Shown here: in pieces, positions 52,555 to 63,409 of the stretch
How positions within the stretch are numbered: the first letter of the stretch is position 1
Layout: each line of letters opens with the position of its first letter
Assembly (NCBI GenBank): GCA_938074565.1
Contig: CALJEQ010000008.1
Span: 248,001 to 312,000 of the forward strand
Direction of reading: 5' to 3'
From: an uncultured Alkaliphilus sp.
GTDB taxonomy: Bacteria > Bacillota > Clostridia > Peptostreptococcales > Natronincolaceae
DNA length: 64,000 nucleotides
Notes under the pieces: generated by a model
Databases searched by the model: none
The model's input: only the letters and a program-made list of their open reading frames with translations
What the model was told of the DNA's origin: nothing
Program-made: the position numbers and the translations under genes

Positions 52555-54150
52555 CTATGCTATAGATTCTCTAGCCCCTATTTGAGGATTAATCTTTTTA
52601 ATATCTTCAGAAACTCCGTTAAATTGTTGGAAGTTTTTATTAAAACCTTCTGCCAATACATTAGCTTGTTTTTTATACGCACTTATGTCTGCCCAAGTAT
52701 TAGAAGGGTTTAATATTGCAACAGGTACTTCTGGACATTCTGTTGGTATCTGCAATTTAAAGATTGGCTCTGTAATATAGTTTACCTTATCTAATTCTCC
52801 ATCTATCGCTGCTCTAACCATTGCTCTTGTATATTTTAACTTCATACGAATACCTTTTCCATAAGATCCACCAGTCCAACCTGTATTAACTAAGAATACT
52901 TTTGTATTATATTTATCTATTTTTTCACCTAGTAACTTAGCATAAATTTGAGGCTTTAAAATCATAAACGGACCTCCAAAACAAGTTGAGAAGGTGGCTG
53001 TAGGCTCTATTATGCCCCTCTCTGTTCCCGCTAACTTACTGGTATAGCCAGACATAAAGTGATACATTGCCTGTTCTTTTGTTAGTTTTGAGATGGGAGG
53101 TAATACTCCTGTGGCATCTGCTGTAAGAAAAATAATTGTACTGGGGATTCCACCATTTCCTTCTAAAATTGCTCCATCAATATGTTCTAATGGAAAGGCA
53201 ACTCTAGTATTTTCTGTATATCTATCATCATTATAAACAGGCTTGCCTTCATCATCTAAAACAACATTTTCTACCACTGCACCTTCTTTAATAGCCTTCC
53301 AAATTTGTGGTTCATTTTCTTGGGATAGGTTAATGGTTTTAGCATAACATCCTCCCTCAAAATTAAAAACTCCATTCTCTGTCCAACCATGCTCATCGTC
53401 ACCAATTAGTCTTCTATTATTATCTGCTGATAGGGTGGTTTTGCCTGTTCCAGATAAACCAAAGAATAAAGTAACATCTCCCTTTTCCCCAACATTGGCA
53501 GAACAATGCATTGGTAATACATTTTTAAAGGGCAGTAAATAATTCATCACTGTAAACATAGATTTTTTTATTTCACCAGAATATTTTGTACCCCCTATTA
53601 AAACCACTCTCTTCTCAAAACTAATGATGATAAATACTTCAGAATTTGTACCATCCACCTCTGGTACTGCCAAGCAGTTGGGTAATGCAATAACAGTAAA
53701 CTCTGCTGAAAAACCTTCTAATTCTTCTTTCTTTGGTTTGATAAACATTTGTTGGGCAAATAAGTTTTGATAGGCAAATTCATTAATCACTCTTATGGGC
53801 ATTTTATACACTGCATCTGCCCCTACAAAGCCTTCAAATATGTATAAGTCTTTATTCTTCATGTAATTCATCGCTTTATTATAAAGCTTATCAAAACCTT
53901 CAATAGAGATTGGTTGGTTCGTTTTATTCCAATTAATATTATTATGAACAGAGGGTTCATCTACAATATAACGATCATTGGGAGATCTTCCTGTATATGT
54001 GCCTGTATTAACACATAAAGCACCGTTATCAGCTATTTTTCCACCTTCTTTTTCTATTGAGATGTTAATTAAGTCTTTAATTGATAGATTAAAATGAAGT
54101 TTACTTGAGCTTAAAATATTAGAGTTGATTAAATTATTTACCTTATTCAT
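52555..54150 (-). CDS. pckA: Phosphoenolpyruvate carboxykinase (ATP)
   Basis: 531 residues, interconverts oxaloacetate plus ATP with phosphoenolpyruvate, CO2 and ADP. Landmarks: [20 protein letters not shown] (N-terminal), the PEPCK-specific and kinase-1a motif [17 protein letters not shown], the metal-site [20 protein letters not shown], and GGPFMILKP. In anaerobes it may work in the carboxylating direction. It is monocistronic with promoter TTGATT-16-TATACT about 80 bp upstream. RBS AGGAGG. Confidence 0.95.
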   Translation of the reverse strand: MNKVNNLINSNILSSSKLHFNLSIKDLINISIEKEGGKIADNGALCVNTGTYTGRSPNDRYIVDEPSVHNNINWNKTNQPISIEGFDKLYNKAMNYMKNKDLYIFEGFVGADAVYKMPIRVINEFAYQNLFAQQMFIKPKKEELEGFSAEFTVIALPNCLAVPEVDGTNSEVFIIISFEKRVVLIGGTKYSGEIKKSMFTVMNYLLPFKNVLPMHCSANVGEKGDVTLFFGLSGTGKTTLSADNNRRLIGDDEHGWTENGVFNFEGGCYAKTINLSQENEPQIWKAIKEGAVVENVVLDDEGKPVYNDDRYTENTRVAFPLEHIDGAILEGNGGIPSTIIFLTADATGVLPPISKLTKEQAMYHFMSGYTSKLAGTERGIIEPTATFSTCFGGPFMILKPQIYAKLLGEKIDKYNTKVFLVNTGWTGGSYGKGIRMKLKYTRAMVRAAIDGELDKVNYITEPIFKLQIPTECPEVPVAILNPSNTWADISAYKKQANVLAEGFNKNFQQFNGVSEDIKKINPQIGARESIA

Positions 54151-54228
54151 AGTGATTGCCTCCTAATAATGTATTATTTATTTTGAGATTTACAAATTCA
54201 TAATATTGTATGACTTAATTTCATTATT

Positions 54229-54256
54229 AGTATAGCATATATAAGCTGTTAATCAA
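54229..54256 (-). promoter_or_regulatory. Predicted promoter of pckA
   Basis: Minus strand TTGATT, 16-nt spacer, TATACT; leader about 70 nt. Confidence 0.6.
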
Positions 54257-54403
54257 TATGTGTCCAGTAATTAAGTTGTTAAATTTTATTAATAAGGCTG
54301 AATATTTATTTTTTTACATTTATTTGTATGTCACACTTGTCAATTTAAATATTTATTAACTTTTTCTTAGATTTTAACTTATCTCAAAAAAGTACTATCA
54401 ATT

Positions 54404-54436
54404 CATAAAAAAAGAACTTAGCACACCTACTAAGTG
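54404..54436 (-). terminator. Terminator of the FtsX-type ABC operon
   Basis: On the minus strand ACTTAG, 8-nt loop, CTAAGT, then TCTTTTTTT. Confidence 0.7.
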
Positions 54437-54487
54437 ACTAAACTCTCTTCTTTGTTTGTTTTGTCATTAAATTAATATTATTTTCAT

Positions 54488-55177
54488 TTAACACACAATT
54501 TCTTTTTGACTAACCACTTCACCATCTTTTAAATCCAGTAATGATGTTCCAAACATAGCTGATTCATGGGAATGAGTTACTTGTATTAATGTTTTTCCCA
54601 TATCCTTATTTATTCTTTTAAACAATTTCATTATATCGTTACCACTCTTAGAATCTAAGTTACCAATAGGTTCATCAAGTAAAATAATCTCTGGCTCAAA
54701 AATTAAAGCCCTTGCTATAGCCACCCTTTGTTGTTGCCCTCCAGAAAGTTCTCTTGGAGTCACTTTTCTTTTATGGCTCATTCCCGTTATATCTAATAAT
54801 TCTTTAAGTTTTTCTTCATAATCCTTTAATTTCTTTCCATCAAGTATTAACGGAAGCATTATATTGTCTTCTACAGAAAGATTAGGCACAAGATTATAAA
54901 ACTGGAATACAAAGCCTATTTCTTTTCTTCTCATTAAACTTTTCTGTTTTTCTTTTAATGTACTTAAATCTTTTTCGTTAATTAGAACTTTTCCACTTGT
55001 TGGTTTATCTAGCCCTCCTAATAAATATAAAAGAGTTGACTTACCACAACCAGATGGACCCATTATTGAGAGAAATGACCCTTTCTCCACAGAAAAAGTC
55101 AAATTCTTTAATACTTCAACATTATCTTTTCCAACTTTAAAAGATTTATATAAATTTTCTACAGTTATAGATTTCAT
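54488..55177 (-). CDS. ABC transporter ATP-binding protein (MacB/LolD-type)
   Basis: 229 residues, a single ATPase domain: MGPSGCGKSTLL (Walker A), LSGGQQQRVAIARALI (signature), EIILLDEPIGNLDSKSG (Walker B with Glu), VTHSHES (H-loop). The loop GNLD after Walker B is typical of MacB/LolD/FtsE mechanotransmission ATPases. It partners the FtsX-like permease gene 11 bp upstream. In Firmicutes such pairs often handle peptide antibiotics or surface proteins. Confidence 0.93.
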   Translation of the reverse strand: MKSITVENLYKSFKVGKDNVEVLKNLTFSVEKGSFLSIMGPSGCGKSTLLYLLGGLDKPTSGKVLINEKDLSTLKEKQKSLMRRKEIGFVFQFYNLVPNLSVEDNIMLPLILDGKKLKDYEEKLKELLDITGMSHKRKVTPRELSGGQQQRVAIARALIFEPEIILLDEPIGNLDSKSGNDIMKLFKRINKDMGKTLIQVTHSHESAMFGTSLLDLKDGEVVSQKEIVC

Positions 55178-55188
55178 ATACCTTCCCC

Positions 55189-57672
55189 CTATTCGTACTT
55201 TATTTCGTGAATAATTGATAGTTTTCTATTGTTTAGTAATACTGGTATTGTTGCTAAAAGAATCATAATGGTAGCTGCCATAAAAAATAAAGGCATTGTC
55301 TTGATATTAAAATTAATATCTAGTGGTAACCCGATTAATTTCGTTAACTTACTCAGTATAGATGTAACTAAATAGCAGTAAGGGATTGTAATTACCATTG
55401 ACCAAACTACACAAAATAAAGATTCAAGGGTTAGCATAGCTCCTCTTTGTCTTGATGTCATACCAATAGAGCTTAACACAGCCAGTTCCTTTTTTCTTTG
55501 AATAAAGCTAATTAGCATATTGTTTATTGCCCCCAAAGCGCCAATAACAATAGCCATCAAAGAGAAGATACTTAAAACATTAATAAACTGTTGATTTCCT
55601 TCTAAGTTTATTTTTTTTGATTCTTCAAATGTAGATATAGACCCACCAAACTCTTTTACTACTTTCTCTATATCTTTCTTTACCTCTTCTGGATTTTTTG
55701 TTGTATTAAGAAAAATTTCATTTGAAGTTAAAAACTTAAAATCATCTTTCAAATCTTTACTATCCATTAAAATAAAACCACCACTATAATAAAGCTTCCC
55801 ATCTATTAATCCTGCCACTGTAAATTCTTTATTTAACCCATTTATCTCCATGTTAAGCAAGTCACCTTCACCTACATTAAGTTTTTTTGCCATAGATTCA
55901 CTTAGAATAACATTTTTAATACTTGAGTTTTCAAATCTATTATAAACCTCTTCATATACTTCGTCCTTCAAGCTTAAGTATTGGTTATATTCTCTATATT
56001 TTTTAGGCTCTACTCCAATGATAATAGCATTATTATCCTCTACTTTTCCATTTGCAACATATACTTCATGTATACTCATACCATCTATGTCAGGCTCTTC
56101 TTTTAGTTTAGCAATTAGCATTTCTCTTAAAGTATGGTCACCACCTTTAAAGTTAGTAATAGAAATATCGAAATTTATATCTGTATAAGCTCCTGTAACA
56201 GCCTCTTTAACGCTAAAACCCACTGAATTAATAATTACAATTGCTAGGATCGAGATAATTATTAACGTAATATTTCCTAAAAGAGCCTTTGAAGTTTTAA
56301 TATTATTTAGTGCAAGTCCAGTTATTTTTAAAGTTCCTTTTAATCTACTAAATAAGAAATTAGTAAATAAGTCAATTATTTTAGGATATACCAGTAATAA
56401 AGCTATTAAAGATATAATCAATAATATTGGACTAAGTTCAATTAACAATGTTACCTTTAGTAAGTTCAGTATTACTACAGCTATAAGTATAATACTCCCT
56501 AGTATAAACCTCCACCAGCCTAATTCAGTTGTGGTATTTACATGATTAAGTATAATATCTTTAACTTGAAGTCCGTCACTTCCCAAAATAGGTATTGTAC
56601 AAGAAATTATTGATAATATTAATGCAAAAATTAAACCAAAAACACCATACCAGATGTTAAAAGCGAAGGATTCAATAATACCATATTCCTTTAAAGGTGA
56701 TACTGAATAATTTACTAAATATAAAAGCCCCATTCCAGTAGCTACACCGAGTATTCCCCCTATACCACCATATAAAATATTTTCCAAATAAAGTATTGCT
56801 TTTACATTACCTCTAGTTGCTCCTTGACTAAAGAATGTACCTATAACAGGTAGTCGCTCTGTAATAGTTAGTTTAAAAGAACCGTAAATAATTACACCAC
56901 TCATTAAAACTACAATAGTCAACATCAGATAAAAATAAGTAGTAAGTTGACCTATTTGATTTTCTATCGCTTCTTCATCAAAAAGTTCTGAGGCTTTAAA
57001 ATCTTTATTAGCGTTATTAAAGATTTCGATGCTTTCTTTAAGCGTATCTTCTGTTTTATTTGCTAAAAGCAAATTGTATTTATTGTTAACACCATACATT
57101 TCTTCCATAAAATCATATGGAGCTATAATTGTAAAATCACCTTTTTGGTCAGAATAGAAGAGACCATGATTTGAATTAACCCCCACTACCTTTAGGGTTT
57201 CCTTTTTTCCATTAAAAATAATATTTATACTATCTCCCATATGTAGATTTAATTCTTCGCTAATTCTTTTAGAAATAATGGCTTCTTTGCCTTTAAAACT
57301 ATCCCAAAAATTACCTTCAATAATATTATCTTTATTTATATACTTAGTTTCTCTACCATGTATAGTTATATTAGTAAGATCTTCATTATCCATTACTGCA
57401 TTTCCCAACAATACAGGAAGTAAGTCCTTTACTCCCTTTTCTATAATGGAGTTTGTATTATAAAAAACGTCACCATCCATTGTAGTTATTAAAACCTCTT
57501 TTTCCTCAAAGCCTTGTAATATTGTTTTACTAAAAGATCCTGTTGCCACATCTATAGCCCCCATACTACCTATGAATAGACCAGAACTCATAGCTATAGC
57601 AAAAATCAATAGAAAAAATCTTGCTTTTTTTTCTAACATTGATTTTAGTATGTATTTTATAAATACTTTCAT
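55189..57672 (-). CDS. FtsX-family ABC permease
   Basis: 827 residues. It has the double-FtsX arrangement: TM1 near 15-35, a large extracytoplasmic domain (about 40-230), three TMs, a further membrane region (about 370-500), a second extracytoplasmic domain (about 500-680) and a final three-TM FtsX block (FINVLSIFSLMAIVIGALGA, RKKELAVLSSIGMTSRQRGA). It transmits ATPase motion to the outside rather than moving a substrate through a pore. No BceS-like kinase is adjacent, so the trigger is unknown. Gene order permease-ATPase is a small variation. Confidence 0.88.
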   Translation of the reverse strand: MKVFIKYILKSMLEKKARFFLLIFAIAMSSGLFIGSMGAIDVATGSFSKTILQGFEEKEVLITTMDGDVFYNTNSIIEKGVKDLLPVLLGNAVMDNEDLTNITIHGRETKYINKDNIIEGNFWDSFKGKEAIISKRISEELNLHMGDSINIIFNGKKETLKVVGVNSNHGLFYSDQKGDFTIIAPYDFMEEMYGVNNKYNLLLANKTEDTLKESIEIFNNANKDFKASELFDEEAIENQIGQLTTYFYLMLTIVVLMSGVIIYGSFKLTITERLPVIGTFFSQGATRGNVKAILYLENILYGGIGGILGVATGMGLLYLVNYSVSPLKEYGIIESFAFNIWYGVFGLIFALILSIISCTIPILGSDGLQVKDIILNHVNTTTELGWWRFILGSIILIAVVILNLLKVTLLIELSPILLIISLIALLLVYPKIIDLFTNFLFSRLKGTLKITGLALNNIKTSKALLGNITLIIISILAIVIINSVGFSVKEAVTGAYTDINFDISITNFKGGDHTLREMLIAKLKEEPDIDGMSIHEVYVANGKVEDNNAIIIGVEPKKYREYNQYLSLKDEVYEEVYNRFENSSIKNVILSESMAKKLNVGEGDLLNMEINGLNKEFTVAGLIDGKLYYSGGFILMDSKDLKDDFKFLTSNEIFLNTTKNPEEVKKDIEKVVKEFGGSISTFEESKKINLEGNQQFINVLSIFSLMAIVIGALGAINNMLISFIQRKKELAVLSSIGMTSRQRGAMLTLESLFCVVWSMVITIPYCYLVTSILSKLTKLIGLPLDINFNIKTMPLFFMAATIMILLATIPVLLNNRKLSIIHEIKYE

Positions 57673-58040
57673 TGCTTTTTTCCTCCCTTCATTTTCTACA
57701 TTTCATAATAATTCTTCTAAGTAAGTAAATTGTTTATTCCTGTATAATTAGTTACGTATACTACCCGTTTTTGTCTGCAAATTTGTCACGACACACTCCA
57801 ATAGTATATAGAACTTACTTATGAATTTGTAATATAAATTATAACCTAACTTTAATTTTTAGTTATCAACTAAGATGTGTATTAGTAACAATCTTTCTGC
57901 ATTATATATTTCCATACAAGACAAACCGTATACAAGTTAAATCATGTATACGGTTTGTTTTAGTGAATTTATATTTAATTATTGATGCAGGTTTAATCTA
58001 ATCAAGCCTATATATTATTTATTTCATTGTTCTTTATATT
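57673..58040. other. Intergenic stretch with one strong inverted repeat
   Basis: 368 bp between ftsH and the ABC permease. The only clear element is the hairpin at 57921-57957. No ORF is supported. Confidence 0.6.
57921..57957. terminator. Perfect hairpin past ftsH
   Basis: ACAAACCGTATAC pairs perfectly with GTATACGGTTTGT (13 bp). The T-tract is weak on the minus strand and modest on the plus strand. It probably terminates ftsH, but could be an operator-like repeat. Confidence 0.55.
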
Positions 58041-59837
58041 TTATTTTATTATTTCCGCTACCTTCCCCATATAACCATTAAACATCCCATCTATATCCTC
58101 TTCCTTCAAAGTTTCCTTCTCCAATAATCCCTCTGCAATTGTCTCCACCAATGGAAGGTTTTCTTCAATTGCAATCTTAGTTTCATCATAAAGTTTTTGC
58201 ATTTCTTTATTAATGACTTCCACTAAGTTTTGGTCTACACCTTGTTGTCCTAAAAGTACATCATAATTAATCATTCCTAATTTATTTGACATACCAAATC
58301 TTTTAATCATTGAAGTTAATATTTCTGTAGCTCTTTGAATATCATTACTTGCACCTGTTGTGATGTTATCTTCACCGAAGATAATTTCTTCTACAATTCT
58401 TCCCGCCAATGCCACCTTAATATTATTTAACATGTCCTTTTTAGTATGATACATTTTATCAGGTGGAATATTCATACTAAAACCACCTGCCCCTTTAGTA
58501 CTCGGAATAATAGTTACCTTAGTTACACGGTTTTCAGGACATAATAATTTAGTTACAGCAGCATGACCAGCTTCATGGTAAGCAGTAATTTTTCTATCAA
58601 TAACAGCAATATTACTTCTATCTTTCTTCTCTTCTCCTGCAATTACCTTATAAAAAGCTTTATCGATATGCTTTTCTGTAATTAATTCAGCCTCTTCTCT
58701 AGCTGCATAAATAGCTGCTTCATTCATTAGATTTTCTAATTTAGCACCACTAAAGTATACTGTCTGTTGAGCTAAAGCTGAAATATTAAAATCTTCGCTT
58801 ATTGGTCTATTTTGAGTATACAAGCTTAATATTTCTATTCTAGCTTTTAAGTCTGGAAGTCCGACTTCTATTTGTCTATCAAAACGACCCGGTCTCAATA
58901 ATGCTTCATCTAAAGTATCCAGTCGATTTGTTGCTGCTAAAACAACAATACCTTCATTTCCTTTAAACCCAGACATTTCTGTTAGTAAGGCATTTAGAGT
59001 ACGGTCAGATTCATCGCTTCCTCCTAAACCACCTCTATCTCTCTTTTTACCTATAGCATCAATCTCATCTATGAAGATCACACATTTTTCTTTTTCAGTT
59101 GCACTTTTAAATAAACTTCTTATTCTGGCTGCCCCAACCCCTGCATAAATCTGCACAAAGTCTGACCCAGAAACTGCTAAAAAGTCTACACCTGCCTCAC
59201 TGGCTAAAGCTTTTGCCATAAGGGTTTTACCTGTACCTGGAGGTCCATATAATATTACCCCCCGTGGCATTCTTGCCCCGTAACGTTGATACTTTTCAGG
59301 GTTCTTTAGAAAATCCACCATTTCCATTAAATTATTCTTAGCTTCTTCATTTCCAGCAACATTTCTAAAGTTTACTTGAGATTTCTTCTCTGTAGAATAA
59401 TCTATAGAAGACATCTTATCATATTCCTTTGAAGCCTGCTTTGAATTATTTTTAGTTAAGAAAAAGGCTAGACCAGCAAAACCTCCCATAAGAACAATAA
59501 AAGTAATAATTTGAACAATAGTAAATTGTTCGTTTACTTCTATTACTTTAACATCTTGCTTTAACAGCATTTCTTTTAGATTATCAGTTCGTGGATTGTC
59601 TGTAATAAAGACATCGCCAGAGTTTAATTTTCCTTTAAGGGTTGAAGCCTCAGATAAATGAACTTCCTTTACTTCTCCTACCTCAATTTTAGATAAAAAT
59701 TTCTGATAGGATAGTTCCGTCACTTCCTGTTGAAAGTATTCTTTATAAACAGCAAAGGATGCTACCATCGAAATAGCCACAACAATAGCAATTATTCCAT
59801 AAATTTTATTCTGTTTTTTATTCAATAGTTCCAGCAT
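58041..59837 (-). CDS. ftsH: ATP-dependent zinc metalloprotease FtsH
   Basis: 598 residues, a membrane-anchored AAA+ protease for quality control. Two N-terminal TM helices (about 12-30 and 107-127) flank a small extracytoplasmic domain. The AAA domain has GPPGTGKT (198), [12 protein letters not shown], the SRH region [13 protein letters not shown], and the [14 protein letters not shown] pore/arginine region. The protease site is [10 protein letters not shown] (HExxH) with a distal Asp in the C-terminal domain. Slightly short of E. coli FtsH because the charged tail is missing. RBS AAAGGGG. Monocistronic; not next to hpt/tilS, so it could be a second FtsH copy. Confidence 0.93.
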   Translation of the reverse strand: MLELLNKKQNKIYGIIAIVVAISMVASFAVYKEYFQQEVTELSYQKFLSKIEVGEVKEVHLSEASTLKGKLNSGDVFITDNPRTDNLKEMLLKQDVKVIEVNEQFTIVQIITFIVLMGGFAGLAFFLTKNNSKQASKEYDKMSSIDYSTEKKSQVNFRNVAGNEEAKNNLMEMVDFLKNPEKYQRYGARMPRGVILYGPPGTGKTLMAKALASEAGVDFLAVSGSDFVQIYAGVGAARIRSLFKSATEKEKCVIFIDEIDAIGKKRDRGGLGGSDESDRTLNALLTEMSGFKGNEGIVVLAATNRLDTLDEALLRPGRFDRQIEVGLPDLKARIEILSLYTQNRPISEDFNISALAQQTVYFSGAKLENLMNEAAIYAAREEAELITEKHIDKAFYKVIAGEEKKDRSNIAVIDRKITAYHEAGHAAVTKLLCPENRVTKVTIIPSTKGAGGFSMNIPPDKMYHTKKDMLNNIKVALAGRIVEEIIFGEDNITTGASNDIQRATEILTSMIKRFGMSNKLGMINYDVLLGQQGVDQNLVEVINKEMQKLYDETKIAIEENLPLVETIAEGLLEKETLKEEDIDGMFNGYMGKVAEIIK

Positions 59838-59914
59838 TTTATAACCCCTTTCTAAATTCTATGGGTCCGAGTACTATAAGGTTTACATAATATATTAACA
59901 TAAATAGATAAAAA

Positions 59915-59938
59915 AATAAAGCCTATATGGCTTTTATT
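59915..59938 (-). terminator. Terminator of the small membrane protein gene
   Basis: On the minus strand AATAAAAGCC and GGCTTTATT with one bulge, then TTTTTTATC. It separates this gene from ftsH. Confidence 0.65.
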
Positions 59939-59950
59939 TTTGTAAATCAT

Positions 59951-60295
59951 TTATTTTTCTTTATCTTTTACCCATTCTACTAACTTTTTAGCTTCCGTTT
60001 CCTTTAGTAAAGCCCTTTTGGTTTTTGTCGTAAGTATTTCATAGTTACCCATAGCTGCTGCTGCTACAAAAAAAGAATTTATAATAGAAAGATATATATT
60101 TTGAGAACTAACTTTATCAAATATAAATAGATTTGTAATCATAACAAATACTGCCACCATCAAAGCCAACATTTTTTTATCCATTTTTTCTGGCATGTAA
60201 TCTTTCATAAAATGGGTAATGATATTGGTAACGAAAACTGCACCTGTAAATGTAGTTAAGAAATCTACCGTAATCCAATTAATCCCTTCTTGCAT
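59951..60295 (-). CDS. Small membrane protein, three TM helices, holin-like topology
   Basis: 114 residues. Helices at about 8-27, 42-60 and 67-86 are followed by a charged cytosolic tail (TKTKRALLKETEAKKLVEWV). Topology resembles small phage holins and holin-like proteins, but no endolysin or phage gene is nearby. A strong AAGGAGG RBS precedes the ATG. Function is unknown; I would not call it a holin without other evidence. Confidence 0.65.
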   Translation of the reverse strand: MQEGINWITVDFLTTFTGAVFVTNIITHFMKDYMPEKMDKKMLALMVAVFVMITNLFIFDKVSSQNIYLSIINSFFVAAAAMGNYEILTTKTKRALLKETEAKKLVEWVKDKEK

Positions 60296-60460
60296 AATAA
60301 CACACCTCCTTAGTAACTCTACTTACTCCATATTATGTAGACTTGTTTAAGAAGGTGAATTATAGGTGAATTATAGATTTGTTGATTTCTACTAATTACT
60401 ACTAATTTTAAACTTATCTATTTTACACTAAATAATTTTAGAAATACCCATAGTTGTTTT

Positions 60461-61378
60461 TTATCCTTTTAAAATCCCTTGCAATCCAATTAAATCATCG
60501 GGCAGTGGAGCTTTTATTTCCACAACATGTCTATATCTTGGCTGATACAACTTAAGATATGCAGCATGAAGGGCTTGTCTTTCTATCAGAACTGTTTCTT
60601 TTTCTTCACCATACAATGTATCCCCAATAATTGGATGCCCTAAATAACTCATATGGACTCGAATTTGATGGGTACGACCAGTTAACAATTCCACTTCTAA
60701 CATAGACGCATCTTTATATCTTTCCAACACCTTATACTTCGTAATAGAATGTTGACCTTTTTCATCCACCACTCGTTTTATCGAGTCTTCTGTAGGTCGA
60801 TAAATTGGAGCGTTAATTGTATCATAATCCTTCTCCACAACCCCTTTTACAAATGTAATATACCTTTTTTCTACTTGATCCGCCTTCATTTGTTCCGATA
60901 ATATATGATGGGCATATGGGTTTTTAGCAATTACCAGTAACCCTGATGTATCCATATCCAATCTATTAACAAATCTAATTCTGTATTCTAATCCTTTTTT
61001 TTGCAGATAATAAGTAGCAGCATTAGCAATTGTATAGTTAGGATGACTTTTTGTAGGATGGGATACAATACCTGGTTGTTTATTAATCACAATCAAATCT
61101 ACATCTTCATATACTACATGAAAAGGGATTTCTTGAGGAAGGAATTGATTAGGCTCTTCCTCCATAATTATTTTAATAATATCCCCTTCGCTAACAGCTT
61201 CATGGTATTTAACATATTGGTTATTTAAGAAAACCATCTGACCATGTTTAAGTTTTGTAAGTAAACGACTAGAAAAATCTAATCTTTTTTTTAATACTTG
61301 CTTTACTGTATCACCATTATCTTTTTCTTCAACTCTGTACGTTATCATTATTTCTGTTTGTTGGTCTAATACCAGCAT
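60461..61378 (-). CDS. RluA-family pseudouridine synthase
   Basis: 305 residues. An S4-like N-terminal region (TVKQVLKKRLDFSSRLLTKL, MVFLNNQYVKYHEAVSEGDI) precedes the catalytic domain with VNRLDMDTSGLLVIAKN (catalytic Asp in RLDxxTSG), KRYITFVKG, LLTGRTHQIRVHM and HPIIGDTLYG. It modifies uridines in 23S rRNA (RluD/RluC-type) or tRNA; the target cannot be told. Start at 61378 is supported by AGGTGG; the longer track start lacks an RBS. Divergent from nadK. Confidence 0.92.
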   Translation of the reverse strand: MLVLDQQTEIMITYRVEEKDNGDTVKQVLKKRLDFSSRLLTKLKHGQMVFLNNQYVKYHEAVSEGDIIKIIMEEEPNQFLPQEIPFHVVYEDVDLIVINKQPGIVSHPTKSHPNYTIANAATYYLQKKGLEYRIRFVNRLDMDTSGLLVIAKNPYAHHILSEQMKADQVEKRYITFVKGVVEKDYDTINAPIYRPTEDSIKRVVDEKGQHSITKYKVLERYKDASMLEVELLTGRTHQIRVHMSYLGHPIIGDTLYGEEKETVLIERQALHAAYLKLYQPRYRHVVEIKAPLPDDLIGLQGILKG

Positions 61379-61641
61379 TTTTCCACCTACTTCTTTCATA
61401 TTTAAAGCGTATTATATAATTAATATACCTGTACTTCAACACATTTTTTATTTTATCTATAATAGATATTTTAACCAATATAAAGGAATTTCCTTTTAAA
61501 AATAGAATAATTGAAATAATAAAAATAATTACAAAGTAATTATTAAGGTTGTTGTATACCAACTGTGGGGGTTTTAATTATTTAACTATTAGTACCTACA
61601 TATAAAAGTAATATTTATTATATTAAAAAGGAGAATGCCTT

Positions 61642-62448
61642 ATGAGTTTTACCAAAATCATAAATATTGTATATAATGACTCTAAGTTTTCTATAGATAC
61701 TGCAAATTATGTAAAAAAGAAGTTCAGCCAATTGGGATATCAAATTAGTGATACCTTCGATTTTACAGCAGAGCTTATCATCTGCATCGGTGGAGATGGA
61801 TCATTTCTTAGAGCCTTACATAAATATCAGTTTCCAGATATTCCGATAGTAGGCATTAACACAGGTCACCTTGGTTTTCTTGTTGAAATTAACCCAGATG
61901 AAATAGATGATTTTTTAGAAAGATATGTTAATAGAGACTATTTTATTGAGGAAATAAACCCCATTGAAGCTGTTATATGTACTCGAAATGACTGTATAAA
62001 TGCCTTTGCTTTAAATGAGATTGTCATAAAAGGAGACAAATCCCGTACAATTCATCTTGATATTTCCGTTAACAATCAATTAATTCAACGCTTTAGTGGA
62101 GATGGTATTTTGTTAGCAACCTCCACAGGTAGTACAGCTTACAATTACTCTATTGGTGGTTCTATTGTTGATCCTAGCTTAAATGTAATTCAAGTTAGCC
62201 CACTGGCTCCAATCAACACAACTGCTTATCGTTCTTTTACCTCCAGTGTAATTTTACCTGCTACTGCCACCATTAAAGTTAATCCAGAATATCATTTTGA
62301 AGATTCCATTGTTATTGTAAGTGATGGTACAGAGCATAGACACAACAGTATTATAGAGGTTTCATTAACACTGTCTAACTTAAATATTAAAATGTTAAGA
62401 TTAAAAGGTTTTGAATTTTGGAGTAAAGTTAAGAAAAAGTTTTTATAA
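61642..62448 (+). CDS. nadK: NAD kinase
   Basis: 268 residues, phosphorylates NAD+ to NADP+. The GGDG motif is at 50-53 (ICIGGDGSFLRAL), followed by GINTGHLGFLVEI, NEIVIKGDKSRTI and the nucleotide-binding SGDGILLATSTGSTAYNYSI with LAPINT. All catalytic features are intact. It is monocistronic with AAAGGAGA as RBS and a strong terminator, and not next to the recN/argR cluster that often accompanies it. Confidence 0.95.
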   Translation: MSFTKIINIVYNDSKFSIDTANYVKKKFSQLGYQISDTFDFTAELIICIGGDGSFLRALHKYQFPDIPIVGINTGHLGFLVEINPDEIDDFLERYVNRDYFIEEINPIEAVICTRNDCINAFALNEIVIKGDKSRTIHLDISVNNQLIQRFSGDGILLATSTGSTAYNYSIGGSIVDPSLNVIQVSPLAPINTTAYRSFTSSVILPATATIKVNPEYHFEDSIVIVSDGTEHRHNSIIEVSLTLSNLNIKMLRLKGFEFWSKVKKKFL

Positions 62449-62453
62449 AGACT

Positions 62454-62488
62454 TTATTAAGGCACTATCCTTTGTAGTGCCTTAATAA
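62454..62488. terminator. Bidirectional terminator between nadK and glnL-like gene
   Basis: TTATTAAGGCACTA pairs perfectly with TAGTGCCTTAATAA (14 bp). Confidence 0.88.
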
Positions 62489-63397
62489 TTATCCCCTCTG
62501 ATTGGCAAATAAAATAATGCCCTCTAAAAACTTTTTAACATTAATTTTACCACGATATTTTGTCTTTCCCTTAATAAATTCCATCTCCATTCTTACCTCT
62601 TGAAAATCAAATAATGAATTAGCATAAGTTGTGAAGGCAAAATCACCATAATCTTCCAACCCCAAACTAGCTATATTCCTTAATGCCTTTCCTATCGCCC
62701 GTCTAACCCTTTGTTCTATTGCCTTTTCACTAGACTCTTCCAATTGGTTTTCTTCCCTATAATAATCGCTTAAAAGTTTATATAGTTCCGAAGTTTTGTA
62801 TCTAGGCAAAATATCCTTTGTACTTATTCGGTTGCTTGACAATATTGTAACCATTTCCATTATGTCTTTGCTTCCGGCTTCCCCTAATATCCCTAATTGA
62901 GAAAGAATAACTTTAACCCGTTCTCTGATACCAAACGTATCCTGCTCTTGTGTTGGCGTGCTTTCTTTCATGTCATTTAATAATTTGAATGCACTCTCTA
63001 TATGTTTTAGAGTAGCTGTCAATTTGTGTTTTTCAATAACTTTTTTCATTAAAGTAACTACTTCATTTACATTAATTGGCTTATTAATAAAATATTCAAT
63101 TCCCTCTTCATAAGACTTAACTACCATATCCTTTGCAGTAACTTGTGAAATCATAATAAATAAAGGAGGTTGTTTTTCTATTTTCTTAATCCTTGAAACT
63201 AACTGTATTCCATCCAATAATGGTAAAAGCAAGTCAACAATTACAATATCTGGTTTGCATAAAAGTATATTGTTTAATCCATCTTCTCCATTATCACTTT
63301 CACCAATAACATTCCCCAATTGTTTTGATGTAATAATATTTTTTAGTATCTGTCGAATACTAATATCATCATCTATAATATAAATATTTAAATCCAT
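62489..63397 (-). CDS. Response regulator with YcbB domain (GlnL-like)
   Basis: 302 residues. Receiver domain 1-120 with YIIDDD, Asp55 in IVIVDLLLP, and Lys in YFINKPINV. The C-terminal YcbB domain (about 150-300) has RERVKVILSQLGILGEAGSK, YKTSELYKLLSDYY, EQRVRRAIGKALRNIASLG. This matches B. subtilis GlnL (YcbB), which activates a glutamine-uptake/glutaminase operon. The cognate target is not in the window. It is 12 bp after the kinase gene. Confidence 0.85.
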   Translation of the reverse strand: MDLNIYIIDDDISIRQILKNIITSKQLGNVIGESDNGEDGLNNILLCKPDIVIVDLLLPLLDGIQLVSRIKKIEKQPPLFIMISQVTAKDMVVKSYEEGIEYFINKPINVNEVVTLMKKVIEKHKLTATLKHIESAFKLLNDMKESTPTQEQDTFGIRERVKVILSQLGILGEAGSKDIMEMVTILSSNRISTKDILPRYKTSELYKLLSDYYREENQLEESSEKAIEQRVRRAIGKALRNIASLGLEDYGDFAFTTYANSLFDFQEVRMEMEFIKGKTKYRGKINVKKFLEGIILFANQRG

Positions 63398-63409
63398 TAA
63401 ACCCGCCCC

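Noticed and set aside
59951-60295. Phage holin
   Set aside because: Topology fits, but there is no endolysin, portal, tail or lysogeny gene nearby.
61329-61562. 77-aa minus-strand ORF upstream of the pseudouridine synthase gene
   Set aside because: It overlaps the start of the synthase gene in another frame and has very AT-rich, low-complexity coding (NNLNNYF.., II..).
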